Made by a program: the position numbers and the translations under genes
Notes under the pieces: model-generated
Told to the model about the DNA's origin: nothing
The model's input: only the letters and a program-made list of their open reading frames with translations
Databases searched by the model: none
Assembly: GCA_024663395.1 (NCBI GenBank)
Contig: JANFAH010000038.1
Coordinates: 124,001 to 188,000, forward strand
Reading direction: 5' to 3'
DNA: 64,000 nucleotides
Source of the DNA: Pisolithus tinctorius
Taxonomy: Eukaryota > Basidiomycota > Agaricomycetes > Boletales > Pisolithaceae
Shown: piece by piece, positions 1-10,832 of the stretch
Numbering within the stretch: the stretch's first letter is position 1
How the letters are laid out: each line of letters opens with the position of its first letter

Positions 1-190
1 CAAGTAGTTCCATAGCATACAGTCTTGTAGTTTTTTCCTCTGTGAATGTCATGTGTGGTGTCTGGTCTCAGTCTTCTATAGTACAGTAAGAGAAAACAAG
101 AAAGAGAAAACAAAGTAAGTAAGATATCAAAGGAACACTAGATACCAATAGGAAACAGAAACAGAAACTGAGGCCAGTTGAGACTGGTCC

Positions 191-1904
191 TCATTGGTAT
201 GGCCCGGGTTTACCAGGGTAGTGGGAATGAAACTCTTGTACGAGTTTGGACACATTGTCTAGCTCAGTGGCAAGTACCCAAGTAGTTTCTTTGTTGGTCC
301 CCTCATAGCCAGTCCAACAGACTAAGTATTGAAGCCAACACCAGCAATGCTGGTCAACTTTGGAGTTGAGGATTTCAGCCACCTTGAACTCTAGTTCACC
401 ATTGACTTTGACTGGTGGGGGTGGTGGTTGAGTCCAGTTTGGGATGGTGTTAGGGATGGCTGGCTTGAGTTGGGAAATGTGGAAGACTGGATGTACCATG
501 CACATTGAGTCCAGCAGGTGCAGTGTGAATGAGTGGGTACCAGCCTGGGCTATGACTGGGTACAGTCCAAGGTTCCTCTCCAAGAGCTTCTTTGAAGGCT
601 GAGTTGACCAGAAGTATTTGGCTTTGACATATACTTGGTCACCAACCTTGAAGTCTGGAGCCAGCATGCATTTGGCATTGGCCAGGCCTTGGTATCATTG
701 TTGAGCAAGAGTCATCTCCTCACATCGGTATTGGTGCAGTGAATCCAGGTCGACTGCATAGTCACAAGCCTGAGTGGAGGTAAGGTCATGCTCTGGGTAC
801 ACTGAGATACTAGGATGGTATCCCTTATTAGCAAAGAATGGTGAGACACCAGTAGTAGCACTAGGGGCATTGTTGTAAGTGAACTCAGCCAGAGGTAGTA
901 GTTCAGCCCAATTGTCCTGCTGGTAGTTGCAGTATACTCGGAGGTATTGTTCTAGAGTTTGGTTGGTCCTTTCAGTCTGGCCATCACCTTTGGGGTGGTA
1001 GCTCGAGGTGAAATGTAAGCACATATCTAAGGCCTTACTGAGTGACCAGAAGAAGTGAGACACGAACTCCAAGCCTCGGTCTGAGGTTACATGGGCCAGC
1101 ACTCTGTGCTTTGAAAAGACATGGAGTAGGAACAGCTTGGTGAGTTCTGGGGCTGTGATGGTGTCATGGGTGGGGATGAATATGGCCTGCTTGGAAAGCC
1201 AGTCAACTACAGCAAGGATGGCCATGAAGCCAGATGAGGCTGGAAGTTGCTCAATGAAATCCATAGAGATGGAGTTCCATGGTTTCTCCAGTACTGGGAG
1301 TTGTTTAAGGAGGCCATAAGGCTGATGGTGGGGAACCTTAGCCCAAGCACAGGCTGTGCAAGACCAGACATAGTCTTTGACAAATGTCCTGATGCCAGGC
1401 CAGGAATATTCATGCCATATGAGTTCTAGTGTGTGGTTCTGGCTGAAGTGGCCAGACAGAGGGTGGTCATGCTTAAGACCCAAGACCCTAATGCAAAGGT
1501 CATTTGAGTCTGGTACATAGATCCTTCCATAAAGCCAAAGGAAACTGGTGTCATCTACTGACCACTGGGGATCAGACATGTCAGACAGGCAGATTTGTGA
1601 GACTGGGTCATCTGGTAGTGTGGTCAGGATATCATTGTGTAATTTCTCAACATCCATCAAGGCAACTGCTGATAGGACCAGGTACTCAAGGTATGTGGCA
1701 TGAAGGGAGACTGCTAGCTGCTCCTGGGTGAAGACCGGTCTCAGATTTTGCGGGTTCACTCAGGCATAGCCACTATCTCCCTCTTTGGGGTAGACATCCC
1801 ATCATCTAGTTAGGGCATCAGGCTTAGCCCTGAGCTTACTGGGCCTGAATCTAATGATCATATTGAACTGAGACAGGAATTCAGACCAGTGAGCTTGGTG
1901 GTGG
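191..1904 (-). pseudogene. T1 pol C-terminal part: integrase and chromodomain
   Basis: This is the C-terminal third of a chromovirus Pol polyprotein. The zinc-binding HHCC region (CTAC pair near 1340) is followed by a DD35E-type core: SMDF, TSDRGLEF and the GDGQTERTNQT segment. The chromodomain follows after a linker and contains YLVCWTGYEG and TTWVLATELDN. Integrase inserts cDNA and chromodomains of this class target heterochromatin (known for the family). The frame is the least damaged of the four copies: one in-frame TGA near 692 separates integrase from the chromodomain segment, and another near 1757 precedes integrase. The upstream RNase H part lies beyond inserted element B1. Confidence 0.9.
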
Positions 1905-2123
1905 TGTCACACACCAAAGGTGTTGTGGACATGGTTACAGCTGACTCTGCCTAACTCATTGATGAGTTGCATGTAATGCCCATGCATGCAGATGAAGACT
2001 AAAGGCCTCATGCATAGAAAGACTGCTGGATGTTAACAGTCATCCTTCACACAAGAACAAGTCGTCAGTGCTAAAGAGAAAAGAGGAAGCAAGTTAAGTG
2101 TGCATTAAAAGTTTTTAGCACCC

Positions 2124-2786
2124 ATGTATGGCATTCCGGTTTTCATCATATCTCTGCCATGTCCAAAGATATCGACTCGGTTCTCACACTCCTTAAAGTG
2201 CTCAGCCCCACGATTCTTCCTTCCAAATTTGGAGAGGATCCTCGCACCCTACACATTTCTACAGCACTCCATCCATCAGATGCTCATTTCGCTAAGTCCA
2301 TCAATCATGGCCACCTCTTTGTCGATCATCTTGCTTGTCTCATTTGCCAGAGACGATGGCTATGTATATCTGCCAGGCATTCCCACCAGCTTCTGTCCTG
2401 AAGCCCCCTGGTTTATCCCATCATTGTCAGCCCCATCTCACCCCATGCAGCTTGGTCAGCATGTTCTCCTTGTCAGTATGACTTCCAGAAGGATGTTCTT
2501 TGGTTGCCTCAGGTCTGTCACTCAGTTGGAAAGGTCTTATGTGGTCGTTTCGGTCTCCCCTCTTGATGAAGCATATGGATCATTCCTCCCTGCTCCCTGC
2601 ACTGTCTTTATTCCAATCTTGTCCATCATTCTTCCTGCATTGCAACAGCTGCAGTATAATCTACTGTCCTCCAGCCTCCCTGATCACATCCATGATGAGT
2701 ATGACATGCATCTTGCCTTCTTACTGCAAGATCCAGCAGAAGACATCCCCCCTTCTCCTCCTCCTCCATCAGAGCCCCATCCATGA
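2124..2786 (+). CDS. Hypothetical protein of element B
   Basis: The product is about 220 aa, starts MYGIPVFII and ends in a proline-rich tail (PPSPPPPSEPHP). It is hydrophobic-rich with several aliphatic stretches and I do not recognise the family. The same ORF is present in B2 (27488-28150) and B3 (about 42528-43190), with the C-terminal 140 residues clearly conserved (LPGIPTSF, SAPSHPMQLGQ, MTSRRMFFG, LPDHIHDEYD). Between residues about 26 and 80 this copy follows a different frame from B2, so it carries two compensating indels or B2 does. A TATA box lies downstream rather than upstream, so its own promoter is unclear. Confidence 0.4.
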   Translation: MYGIPVFIISLPCPKISTRFSHSLKCSAPRFFLPNLERILAPYTFLQHSIHQMLISLSPSIMATSLSIILLVSFARDDGYVYLPGIPTSFCPEAPWFIPSLSAPSHPMQLGQHVLLVSMTSRRMFFGCLRSVTQLERSYVVVSVSPLDEAYGSFLPAPCTVFIPILSIILPALQQLQYNLLSSSLPDHIHDEYDMHLAFLLQDPAEDIPPSPPPPSEPHP

Positions 2787-3224
2787 AGTTTTTGTTAACT
2801 TTGCTGAGAGGACAAAAGGGTGGGAGATGCGATTGCATATGCTTCCCATTTCCCCACAGACCCCCAACATCCTAGCCCCCTTTGATGCCTGACTCATGCC
2901 CTTCAATTCTGGAATTAATACTTCCCTATCTGGAAACACTGTCCATCTGTCATGCCATCTTTGGATCTAGAGATGTCTCCACTGAGATCTGACTTGCATC
3001 GCCACCCCCTAATGTGATATCAGTGCACTTACTCAGTTTCTGACTCTATTTGACTCATTCTGTGATATTTTGACTATCCTTGACTCATTTATTGCCAATA
3101 CTTACCAATCCTCTTTGCTTGCTTACTTTTCATTTCTCACTTACTCATCATGATTACTCAGTCCTTACTCATTACTTACCAAGTGTTTGTGCCTTGTTTG
3201 TCACAAGCTGTGCTCCCCCCATAG

Positions 3225-3232
3225 TATATAAA
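3225..3232 (+). promoter_or_regulatory. TATA box of element B1
   Basis: TATATAAA followed by CCCCCATG resembles the TATA region of other LTRs in the window. In B2 the equivalent site is exactly where palindromic element P1b inserted (the TA of TATA was duplicated). Confidence 0.5.
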
Positions 3233-3755
3233 CCCCCATGTACTTAGCTACCCAAGAAGCAATCAGAAGCCATTCACTCAGCAGTCAGTTCAGTGCCTAT
3301 CTTGTTGTCGACAGTTGAGGCTCCATGAAGGGGTCTATCTGTCATCATTCATATACTTGGTAGTTGAGGCTCATTCGGAAGAGTCTATCTGCCTCCATCA
3401 TTCATCTGAAGCTTTATCCCCACACTTAGTCAGCAAGTTTGCTTAGTCACCCATCCACTCCTGTGTAACTTGTCATCGACTTGCACTAGGAGCATATTCT
3501 ATCAAAAGTCCATTACCCCCAAGTACTTTCAGCTGAACACCTTCACTCCATTCAGCATCCCCTTCTCAATCATCATCCATTCATCTTCTCCTGCATAACT
3601 TGTCGACAACTTGCGCTAGGAGCACCTGCCATTGAAGTTTCCCCCTCTTAGGTTTCTGCACTCCAGGTTCCGCAGAGGCACACCACCACTCACACATTAT
3701 TTGTCTTTGGTGTTGGATTTGTTTGGTTTATACCAGCTTTCCACACTTTGACTCA

Positions 3756-5807
3756 CAGTGGCTGAGTACTTTAGAGGTAGAGAAGTACTTGAGGTTCTTG
3801 TGGTTGGTAACAACATCAACCAGTGAGGCTGAGCCCTCAAGGTAATGGCACTAGGTCCAGAATGCTTCAAAGATTGCAAGCAATTCCTTATTGTGGGTAT
3901 CATAGTTCAGCTCTGGGGCCATCAGAGTCCAGCAGTAGAAAGCAACTGGGTGGATCTGGCCATCACTGCAGGTGATAGAGAGGATGCCAGTGATGGCATA
4001 GTCCAAAGCATTGGTCTCAATGGTGATAGGAACCCTGGGGATGAAGTGAGTTAAGACCAGCATGGTAGTAAAGGTGGCCTTGAGGTTATTAAATGACTGG
4101 CAGCATTCCTCAGAGAAGTTCCAAGGAGCCCCCTTGCGAGTAAGCTGAGTCAGTGGTATGACAATGTCCGAGTAATTAAAGATAAACTGGCAGTAGAAGT
4201 TGGCAAAGCTGAGGAAAGACTGTATGTCCTTGACCTTGTGAGGCTCAGCCCAGTCACAGATGGTCTGGACCTTTTCCTTGGACATCGTGAGGCTGGCAGG
4301 GGAAAGGTGGAATCTGAGGTATTCAACCAAGTCCAAGTGGAACTCATATTTCTCTGGCTTCACATAAAGGCCATGAAGCCAAAGCAGGTGGAGGACTTCT
4401 TGGACATGCTGCTTATGGGACTCCTTATCTCCAGAGTAGATTAGGATGTCATCCAAGTAGATGACTATGCATACATCCAACATATCTGCAAAGATGGTGT
4501 TCACAAAGCATTGGAAGGTGGCCAGGGCATTGGTGAGGCCAAAGGGCATCACTAACCACTCATAGGAACTGTACTAAGTCTGGAATGTGGTCTTCCACTC
4601 ATTGCCCAGGGCAATCTGGACAAGGTGGTAGGCATGCCAGATGTTGATCTTAGTATAGATCTTGGCTTGGCTTGGTGAGTCCAAGAGGTTGGAGATGAGT
4701 GGTAGCAGGTATTGGTCCTTCTTAGTGATTTTGTCGAGGCCGTGGAAGTCTACACAGAGCCAGAGGGAGCTGTCCTTCTTTTTGACAAAGAGGACTGGTG
4801 CAGCATAAGGGGAAGAGGTAGGCCAAATGAATCTGGTAGTGAGGTTTTCATCAATGAAAGTCTGGAGAGCTTGCAGCTCAACCAGGGACAGCAAGTAGAT
4901 AGTGCTGAGAGGCAGGGTCATTCCTTCTCCAAGCTCTATTTTCAGGTCATACTCCCAGCATGGTGGGAGTGCTGAGGCCTTGGCCTTGCTGAATACATCA
5001 GCAAAGTCATGGTACTCTTCTGGGACATTGGGTAAGGCCAGAGGAGGGGAGGCTGAGGCTGATCAGGTTTGAGCTGAGTCTGAGGGGCAGAGCTGAAGTT
5101 GGAACTGGATGGACCCTTCAAGTTTCCAGGTGTGCACAAAGGCAGCTGCATTGATCAGGGAAACAAAAGGGGCCTTCGGGGGGGTGTGAGCTGGGGAGTC
5201 AGAGACTGGTACAGATGGCATGAGGCTGGGTTGGTCACTAGGACTGGAGTTAGGGAGGCTGGTGGAAACCAGCCTTACAGGGGGTGTTGACGGGGTTGGC
5301 ATTCCTTGTGCAGGAGTCTGGAATGTTAGACTGCTCAGTACCCAGTCAATCAATGGATTGTAGCAGGTGAGCCAGTCATGTCCAAGAACTATCTTACACT
5401 CAGAATCCAATGGGGCTAGATTCAGGGTTACTGGAGTGACATCACCAGATGCGAAGCAGATGTTGACATCTACTGCTTGGGTTATGGTAAAGGTGGATGT
5501 TCCATCAAAGAGCTGGAGTCAGATTGGGGTGACCGAGTATGGGGTAAATGAGTGTTGATTAACAAAATGATTATCTATAAAACAATGGGTGGAACCAGAG
5601 TCCACTAAAGTATGAAGCCAAGGTAGTTCATGATTTTCTAATGTGACATAGGGGGTTAATGAATTCAGACTTGAAAGTGCAGATGTGTTGAGACAAGCCT
5701 CCAAGTTTGCACAACCAGAGTCAACACAGCTCCCAGATTGTGCAGAGTCCCAGGAACTGCTACCTATTTTTTTGTCTCAGGGGTAGAACCCAAGCCCAAG
5801 GCCAGTG
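3756..5807 (-). pseudogene. T1 pol N-terminal part: protease, reverse transcriptase, RNase H
   Basis: Reading leftward, the retropepsin DSGSTHCFID motif lies near 5600, the second protease segment at 5063-5410, then RT with the palm motif YLDD encoded near 4448-4459 and preceded by PFGLTNALATF, then RNase H with ALDYAI and HNKELLAI. The frame has a TGA at 5519-5521 in the protease (shared with T2 and T4), a stop near 4574 where other copies have W of WYGSY, and a frameshift near 3850. The gag C-terminal end joins at 5764-5807. It is non-functional but highly recognisable. Confidence 0.9.
5764..5773 (-). promoter_or_regulatory. -1 frameshift site at gag stop, T1
   Basis: On the minus strand seven A residues are followed immediately by the gag stop TAG. 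This is the same A-AAA-AAA slippery heptamer as in T2 (10833) and T4 (47548). A -1 shift opens the pol frame (KKIGSS in T2). Confidence 0.65.
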
Positions 5808-6825
5808 TGGGACACTACCTCTGGGTAGCATGCGATTAGGGGAAAGCTGTAGGGAAAATCCCTAGGCTCGACCCAAGGAGTGCTGAGTAGGAAGGAGATG
5901 TAGAATGCGATGGTAGAGTCAGTTAAAGAGTTGAATGTGGGTCACAGAATTTAATTCTGCAGAGTCGAAGGTAGGGATAGACTTGCTTTTGAAATTCCAG
6001 ATGATGACCTTGCACCGAGGAAGTAACTCTGAGATGAATTAAGTGTGCAGGAGAGGAAAACTAGTACTTGTGGAACAAGGACACAAAGACACAGTAGACA
6101 CAGTAGACGCAAAGACACAGATACACAGTGAACACAGAGGACGTGAAGACTCTTTTGAACTCTTTTGACTCGCACAAGACACAGAATGTGGGTCCTAAAA
6201 AGATGATTCTCATTTCGTCACTGAGGCGGAATTATATAGTACATGGATAGTAAGGTACTGATCGGAGAAATGTGGGGTGGGTGAAGCAAAACTCCGAAAA
6301 ATAAAGGGGGCAACATGTCAGACGTCAAAGCCATACAGCAACATGTGAAAACAAACTGTAAGGTAGTAACTGAGAAAGACAACAGGAAAGATGGGTATCT
6401 TCCGACCAGACGAGTGTACACTGTACTGTAGAGTGGAATGCGAAGGGAAGAGGCCATAGGTAGAAAGGGGTTCTCACATTGTGGAGAAAGGTTCTCAGGA
6501 AAGGAACAAGAGGGGTAACTGGAGTTTTTACTGATGATCTGTGTGGCTTCCTGGCTACATGGTGAGGCGAGGGTTGAAGCGGCACGACTGCGGAATTCTG
6601 GATAGACGTATGTCAGGTTGATGTTGACACAGAATTTCAGGATGATGACTGGTGTGTGTTATTGATGGACAGGGGAGCGCCGAAGGTTCGACAGGCGAGG
6701 CAGCACACGAGGCAGATGCACGAGGCAGATGGAATAATTCCAAAGACAACAGATGTGGATAGTAACAGCAGAATTTTGGTGTTGGCATCCCTATTTTGGC
6801 CTCAGGGAGTATACTACTCCCTACA
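5808..6825 (-). repeat. Solo LTR, family C (C1)
   Basis: The insert is 1018 bp between flanking repeats CCAGTG (5802-5807 and 6826-6831) and interrupts the gag/protease region of T1. Read on the minus strand it starts TGTAGGGAGTAGTATACTCCC and ends GTAGTGTCCCA, and it holds a TATATAA box (near 6230) in the U3/R position. It is CpG-rich, unlike its relative C2 at 35152, which suggests a younger insertion. Confidence 0.85.
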
Positions 6826-7326
6826 CCAGTGCAGCCTTGGTGGTAGCTGCAGCATGAGCCTTGGCCTTTCCAGCTTTCTTGGGGCATTTGTCAGCAAAAT
6901 GACTGGACCCTCCACAGAACATGCAGAGGTTTCTGTCTATGCGACACTTGCATTCCTTGGGGGTAAGCTTTCCATCTTTGCTGAGTTTGCTAGGCTCAGG
7001 CTTGGACAAATTGCTGTTATTACTGTTGCCCAGCTTCCATGAAGCTGGCTTGGGGGAAGATGCAGAGTTGTTGTTATTGTTGCCAGTCTTGGCCTTCTCT
7101 TGACCAGTCTTGGACTGGTTGTTACTGGAGCCTCTGGACTTGTTGTTGCTGGAGTTGGACAAGCCTTGGTGTTTACTCACCCACTGGACTTCTTCCTTGC
7201 CCTCCCAATAGTGCACATCTATTTCTTGGGTGAGGTGGCAGAGCTTGTGAAGTGTCTGGGGCTTGCCAACCTGACAGACCTCATCTTTGAAGTGGTCTGG
7301 GAGGCTGGAATAGAAATGATGGTGCA
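6826..7326 (-). pseudogene. T1 gag C-terminus with CCHC zinc knuckle
   Basis: The segment encodes LPDHFKDEVCQVGKP, a long N/S/K/P-rich linker (NNNNNSASSPKP) and the nucleocapsid zinc knuckle CMFCGGSSHFADKC (CX2CX4HX4C). It is cut at 7326 by the 5' LTR of T2 exactly within the codons for HHH; the missing N-terminal half resumes at 22160. Gag forms the virus-like particle and the knuckle binds element RNA (known for the family). Confidence 0.9.
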
Positions 7327-7853
7327 TGTCATGGTTGTGCCTTGACCCTGGCTGGACTTGGCCTCACACTCATCCAGTCTGGCCTTGGCCTCACCTGTCC
7401 TCTATCCCCAGATGTTCTAGCATGGTGAACACTGCTTTGCAGTGTCTGTCACTTTGGTTAAGTCCTGTCTGGTCCTGTCCCCAGTCCACCCTGTCCTGGT
7501 CTCCATTATCTTTGTCATACCTTACTAATACTTGTCTTACCAATCTTCTTAGCAATCTTTGCAAGACTGGCATTACCAGTCTCCATACTATAGTTGTCTC
7601 TAGTATATAAACTCGTAGATACTCAGCCTGTACTCCTTAGTCTAAAATCAACTAAGTTTATCCTGTTAACCCCACTTCAGCCTCAGACTTGGACTGAGAC
7701 CCATGCAAGGGAATAGCACTGCATCCTCAGTTGCTAAGTCCACACAGTCCACCCCCCCTGTACCTTCATCTTTCCTCCTGACCCCAACCCCTCAGCCTTG
7801 CACCTGCTTCAGTCTCCAGTCTGGCCTCAACCCAGACATCCATGAACTTGACA
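7327..7853 (+). repeat. T2 5' LTR (family A)
   Basis: The LTR is 527 bp, starts TGTCATGGTTGTGCC and ends GAACTTGACA. The TATA box is at 7604 and the presumed RNA start near 7639. The 3' copy at 17538/22154 starts TGTCATAGTCATGCC and ends with the same ACTTGACA. The T1, T3 and T4 LTRs align with it. Confidence 0.9.
7604..7610 (+). promoter_or_regulatory. TATA box of T2 5' LTR
   Basis: TATATAA lies about 35 bp upstream of AGTCTAAAAT (7639-7648), which corresponds to AGTCTGAAAT in the other LTR copies and is the expected 5' end of the RNA. Confidence 0.7.
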
Positions 7854-7855
7854 GT

Positions 7856-7865
7856 ATTTCAGACT
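7856..7865 (+). promoter_or_regulatory. Self-priming primer-binding site of T2
   Basis: ATTTCAGACT begins two bases after the LTR end. It is the exact reverse complement of AGTCTGAAAT found about 35 bp after the TATA box in the 3' LTR (21938-21947). This matches the Tf1/sushi-type arrangement, in which the RNA 5' end folds onto the PBS and primes reverse transcription. There is no TGG tRNA-type PBS here. Confidence 0.65.
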
Positions 7866-8636
7866 CTCCACTTGTGTGGGTCTAGTACATCATGGCAACC
7901 AAGACTCACTTCCAACCTCCCCATGGCTGTTCTGCCACCAATCCTGACTCTGCCTCAGCCAGTGGGGCTTTCCACAAAACAGCACTAGCTCCTTTGTGCA
8001 CCACTAGGTGCTCTCCAGGTCCTGACAGTCCTTTCAGGGGCTTTTCAGCCTGCACATCCAATACCCCTACCCCATGTCACCCCATTGCTCCTGTCCCTGG
8101 TGGTGATCCTGGGGATGAAGGGCCAGGTGACAATGATGATAATAACCCAGACAATGATGACCCTGGCAATGATCCTGATGATGACAATCCCAGTGATGAG
8201 AATCCAGAAGATAATGATCTGGAGGATGACCCAGACTTCCCAGATCCAGACACCAAGCCTGCCATTATGGTCTTGGAGAACCTCGCATCAGCCATCAAAT
8301 TGTTGGCTTGTAATGCTCGCACTAGTCCTGAGACCTCAAGCAGGACCAAGTTGTGCGAGCCCAACACCTTTGATGGTACCAACCCCAAGAAACTTCATGC
8401 ATTCTTCATTCAGTGTGAGCTGAATTTTCAGGAATGACTGCACCAAGGTCATCTTCACCCAGTCCTACCTCAGGGACACAGCCTTAGACTGGTTTGAGCC
8501 AGACTTACTTGGACTCAACGACCCTGATGACTGGCCCCTCTGGATGGACTCCTGGAGGGAGTTTGTCCTAGAGTTACAAACAACCTTCAGCCCCCACAAC
8601 CTGGTCGCTGATGCTGAGAGTCAGCTTGACCATCTA

Positions 8637-10213
8637 CAGTGGCTCAAAAAACTGACCACATGTTTGTATGTTTTACATTAGTTATGACTCAATGCAATAA
8701 CCCCTAACCCTAGCCCTAACCCATGAGTGTATGAAATAGGGTACTTACTCTTGGCTTTCTATTGGTCCATGAATCAAGTGATTTGGATAGGAATTGATAG
8801 AATAGCAGCCATTTGAAAATGTCATGTCATGTGGTCAGTTCTTTGACTTAAAGTTTTGATTACATAGTTTTGAGTTTAACAAAGTTTAAAATGCTGTGAG
8901 GTGCTTACTAATGCTTATGTGGTATATCACATGGTCTATTTGATGATTTGTCATCATACAAACAATGCCAAACAATGAATTGGGTCCATCAAGGCTCCCT
9001 CTTCTACCCCAACTCATGAAACCATCCTCCTGGTCCATCTGGACCATTTTCTCAGAGTAGTCCCCATAAATATTGGTGCCCACTGCAGTAATGTCATCAG
9101 GGTATATGTCCAACACAATCAAACCCTTAAAAAATCTGCTTTCAGTCATCCCTGTGCTGTTTCCCCCACCCATACCTGACATGTTCTGCAACTAATCAGT
9201 ACTGAGACAGCTGGAAATGCCATGGAGGTGAATCTGGCACATCAGAAAATGATGAACAAACAAAACACCTTTTAACCAGTACATTTTCACCACAGTACAA
9301 TTAGTTTCAATGCTGGGGTGAGACAAAACATTCCTGTGCACTTCAGGTGGCATGGGAAGCATGGCTAGACTGTGCTCTCAGCTGACTGTGGATGACTGGG
9401 AATGGCTGATGTGGTCATATAAGACTATAGGTAATACCCAGGACTAGATGGATTGATGGAATCTCCTTCCTAGCAGTTCAGTGGACTATCCCCCCCAGGG
9501 CACCTGGACTGTAATGAAGGTTTTCAGCTCACCCTAGCCCTCAGCCCAGCACCCTTGAGGTGGAAACCCACCAGATAAGAGGTGATTGGAATGTTGGTCA
9601 TGTTTTACAGTGCCAGATTAACCATTGTGGCTTTTTCAGCATTCTCAGTACTGATTAGTTGCAGAACATGTCAGGTATGGGTGGGGGAAACAGCACAGGG
9701 ATGACTGAAAGCAGATTTTTTAAGGGTTTGATTGTGTTGGACATATACCCTGATGACATTACTGCAGTGGGCACCAATATTTATGGGGACTACTCTGAGA
9801 AAATGGTCCAGATGGACCAGGAGGATGGTTTCATGAGTTGGGGTAGAAGAGGGAGCCTTGATGGACCCAATTCATTGTTTGGCATTGTTTGTATGATGAC
9901 AAATCATCAAATAGACCATGTGATATACCACATAAGCATTAGTAAGCACCTCACAGCATTTTAAACTTTGTTAAACTCAAAACTATGTAATCAAAACTTT
10001 AAGTCAAAGAACTGACCACATGACATGACATTTTCAAATGGCTGCTATTCTATCAATTCCTATCCAAATCACTTGATTCATGGACCAATAGAAAGCCAAG
10101 AGTAAGTACCCTATTTCATACACTCATGGGTTAGGGCTAGGGTTAGGGGTTATTGCATTGAGTCATAACTAATGTAAAACATACAAACATGTGGTCAGTT
10201 TTTTGAGCCACTG
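8637..10213. mobile_element. Palindromic Tc1/mariner-like element P1
   Basis: The element is 1577 bp flanked by TA duplications (8635-8636, 10214-10215) in T2 gag. The termini are CAGTGGCTCAAAAAAC and its inverse. The arms 8637-9207 and 9643-10213 are near-perfect inverted repeats, so an identical 101-aa ORF occurs in both arms on opposite strands. The asymmetric centre encodes LTVDDWEWLMWSYKT (near 9382), resembling the WSDET region of Tc1 transposases. It encodes no complete transposase and is therefore non-autonomous. It is almost identical to P1b at 25470. Confidence 0.88.
9659..9964 (+). CDS. 101-aa ORF in the P1 arm (duplicate at 8886-9191, minus strand)
   Basis: The ORF reads LIVLDIYPDDI, MVQMDQEDGF and MMTNHQIDHVIYH. 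It lies where the central-to-C-terminal part of a Tc1 transposase would follow the WSDET-like segment, and GGGN near its start is weakly reminiscent of the GGGS motif there. Coding function is doubtful: identity of both arms and of the P1b copies is explained by recent palindrome formation and transposition. Confidence 0.25.
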   Translation: MQNMSGMGGGNSTGMTESRFFKGLIVLDIYPDDITAVGTNIYGDYSEKMVQMDQEDGFMSWGRRGSLDGPNSLFGIVCMMTNHQIDHVIYHISISKHLTAF

Positions 10214-10832
10214 TACATATGAAAGGCAACCAGCACATCAACAGATACATAGTTGATTTTAATTGGCTTGCTTCGCAAGTCCAAGGCTACGGAGATGGTG
10301 TGCTGTGCCATCATTTCTATTCTGGGCTCCCAGACCGAATCAAAGATGAGGTCTGTCAGGTTGGCAAACCCTGGACACTTCACAAGCTCTGCCACCTCAC
10401 CCAAGAAATAGATGTGCACTATTGGGAGCACAAGGAAGAAGTCCAACAGGTGAGTAAGCACCAAGGCTCATCCAACTCCAGCAACAATGAGTCCAGAGGC
10501 TCTGGCAACAACAATCAGCCCAAGACCAGTCAAGAGAAGGCCAAGACCAGCAACAATAACAACTCCAGTTCTTGCCCCAAGCCAGCTTCATCAAAGCCAG
10601 GCAACAATAATAACAGCAACTCTGCCAAGCCTGAGCCTAGCAAACTTGGGAAGGATGGGAAGCTCACCCCAGAGGAATGCAAGCGTCACATAGTGGGCAA
10701 TCTCTGCATGTTCTGCAGAGGCCCTGGTCATTTCATGGACAAATGCCCCAAGAAAGCTGGAAAGGCCAAGGCTTGCACTGCAGCTACCACCAAGGCCACA
10801 CCAGCCTCAGGCTCGGGTTCTACCCCCAAGAC

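Larger units (their letters stand above)
1905..3755 (+). mobile_element. LTR-like element B, copy 1 (1.85 kb, carries an ORF)
   Basis: The insert separates T1 integrase from T1 RNase H. Its outer bases read TGTCACACACC...CTTTGACTCA, so it has TG...CA ends like an LTR. Comparison with uninterrupted T copies places the boundaries within a few bases; the flanking GGTGG and CAGTGG suggest a degenerate 5-bp duplication. A TATA box at 3225 followed by a leader-like stretch sets the orientation. Inside are an ORF (2124-2786) and partial internal duplications, for example two copies of a motif containing ACTTGTCG near 3470 and 3600. It could be a solo LTR of an unidentified large element. Copies B2 and B3 are at 24940 and 42480. 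Confidence 0.7.

Noticed and set aside
1247..1731. Plus-strand frames inside T1 integrase
   Set aside because: Shadows of the integrase codons; similar shadows recur in T2-T4.
8695..8725. A real telomere or chromosome end
   Set aside because: Only about four imperfect units, inside a mobile element, at both ends and in two loci.
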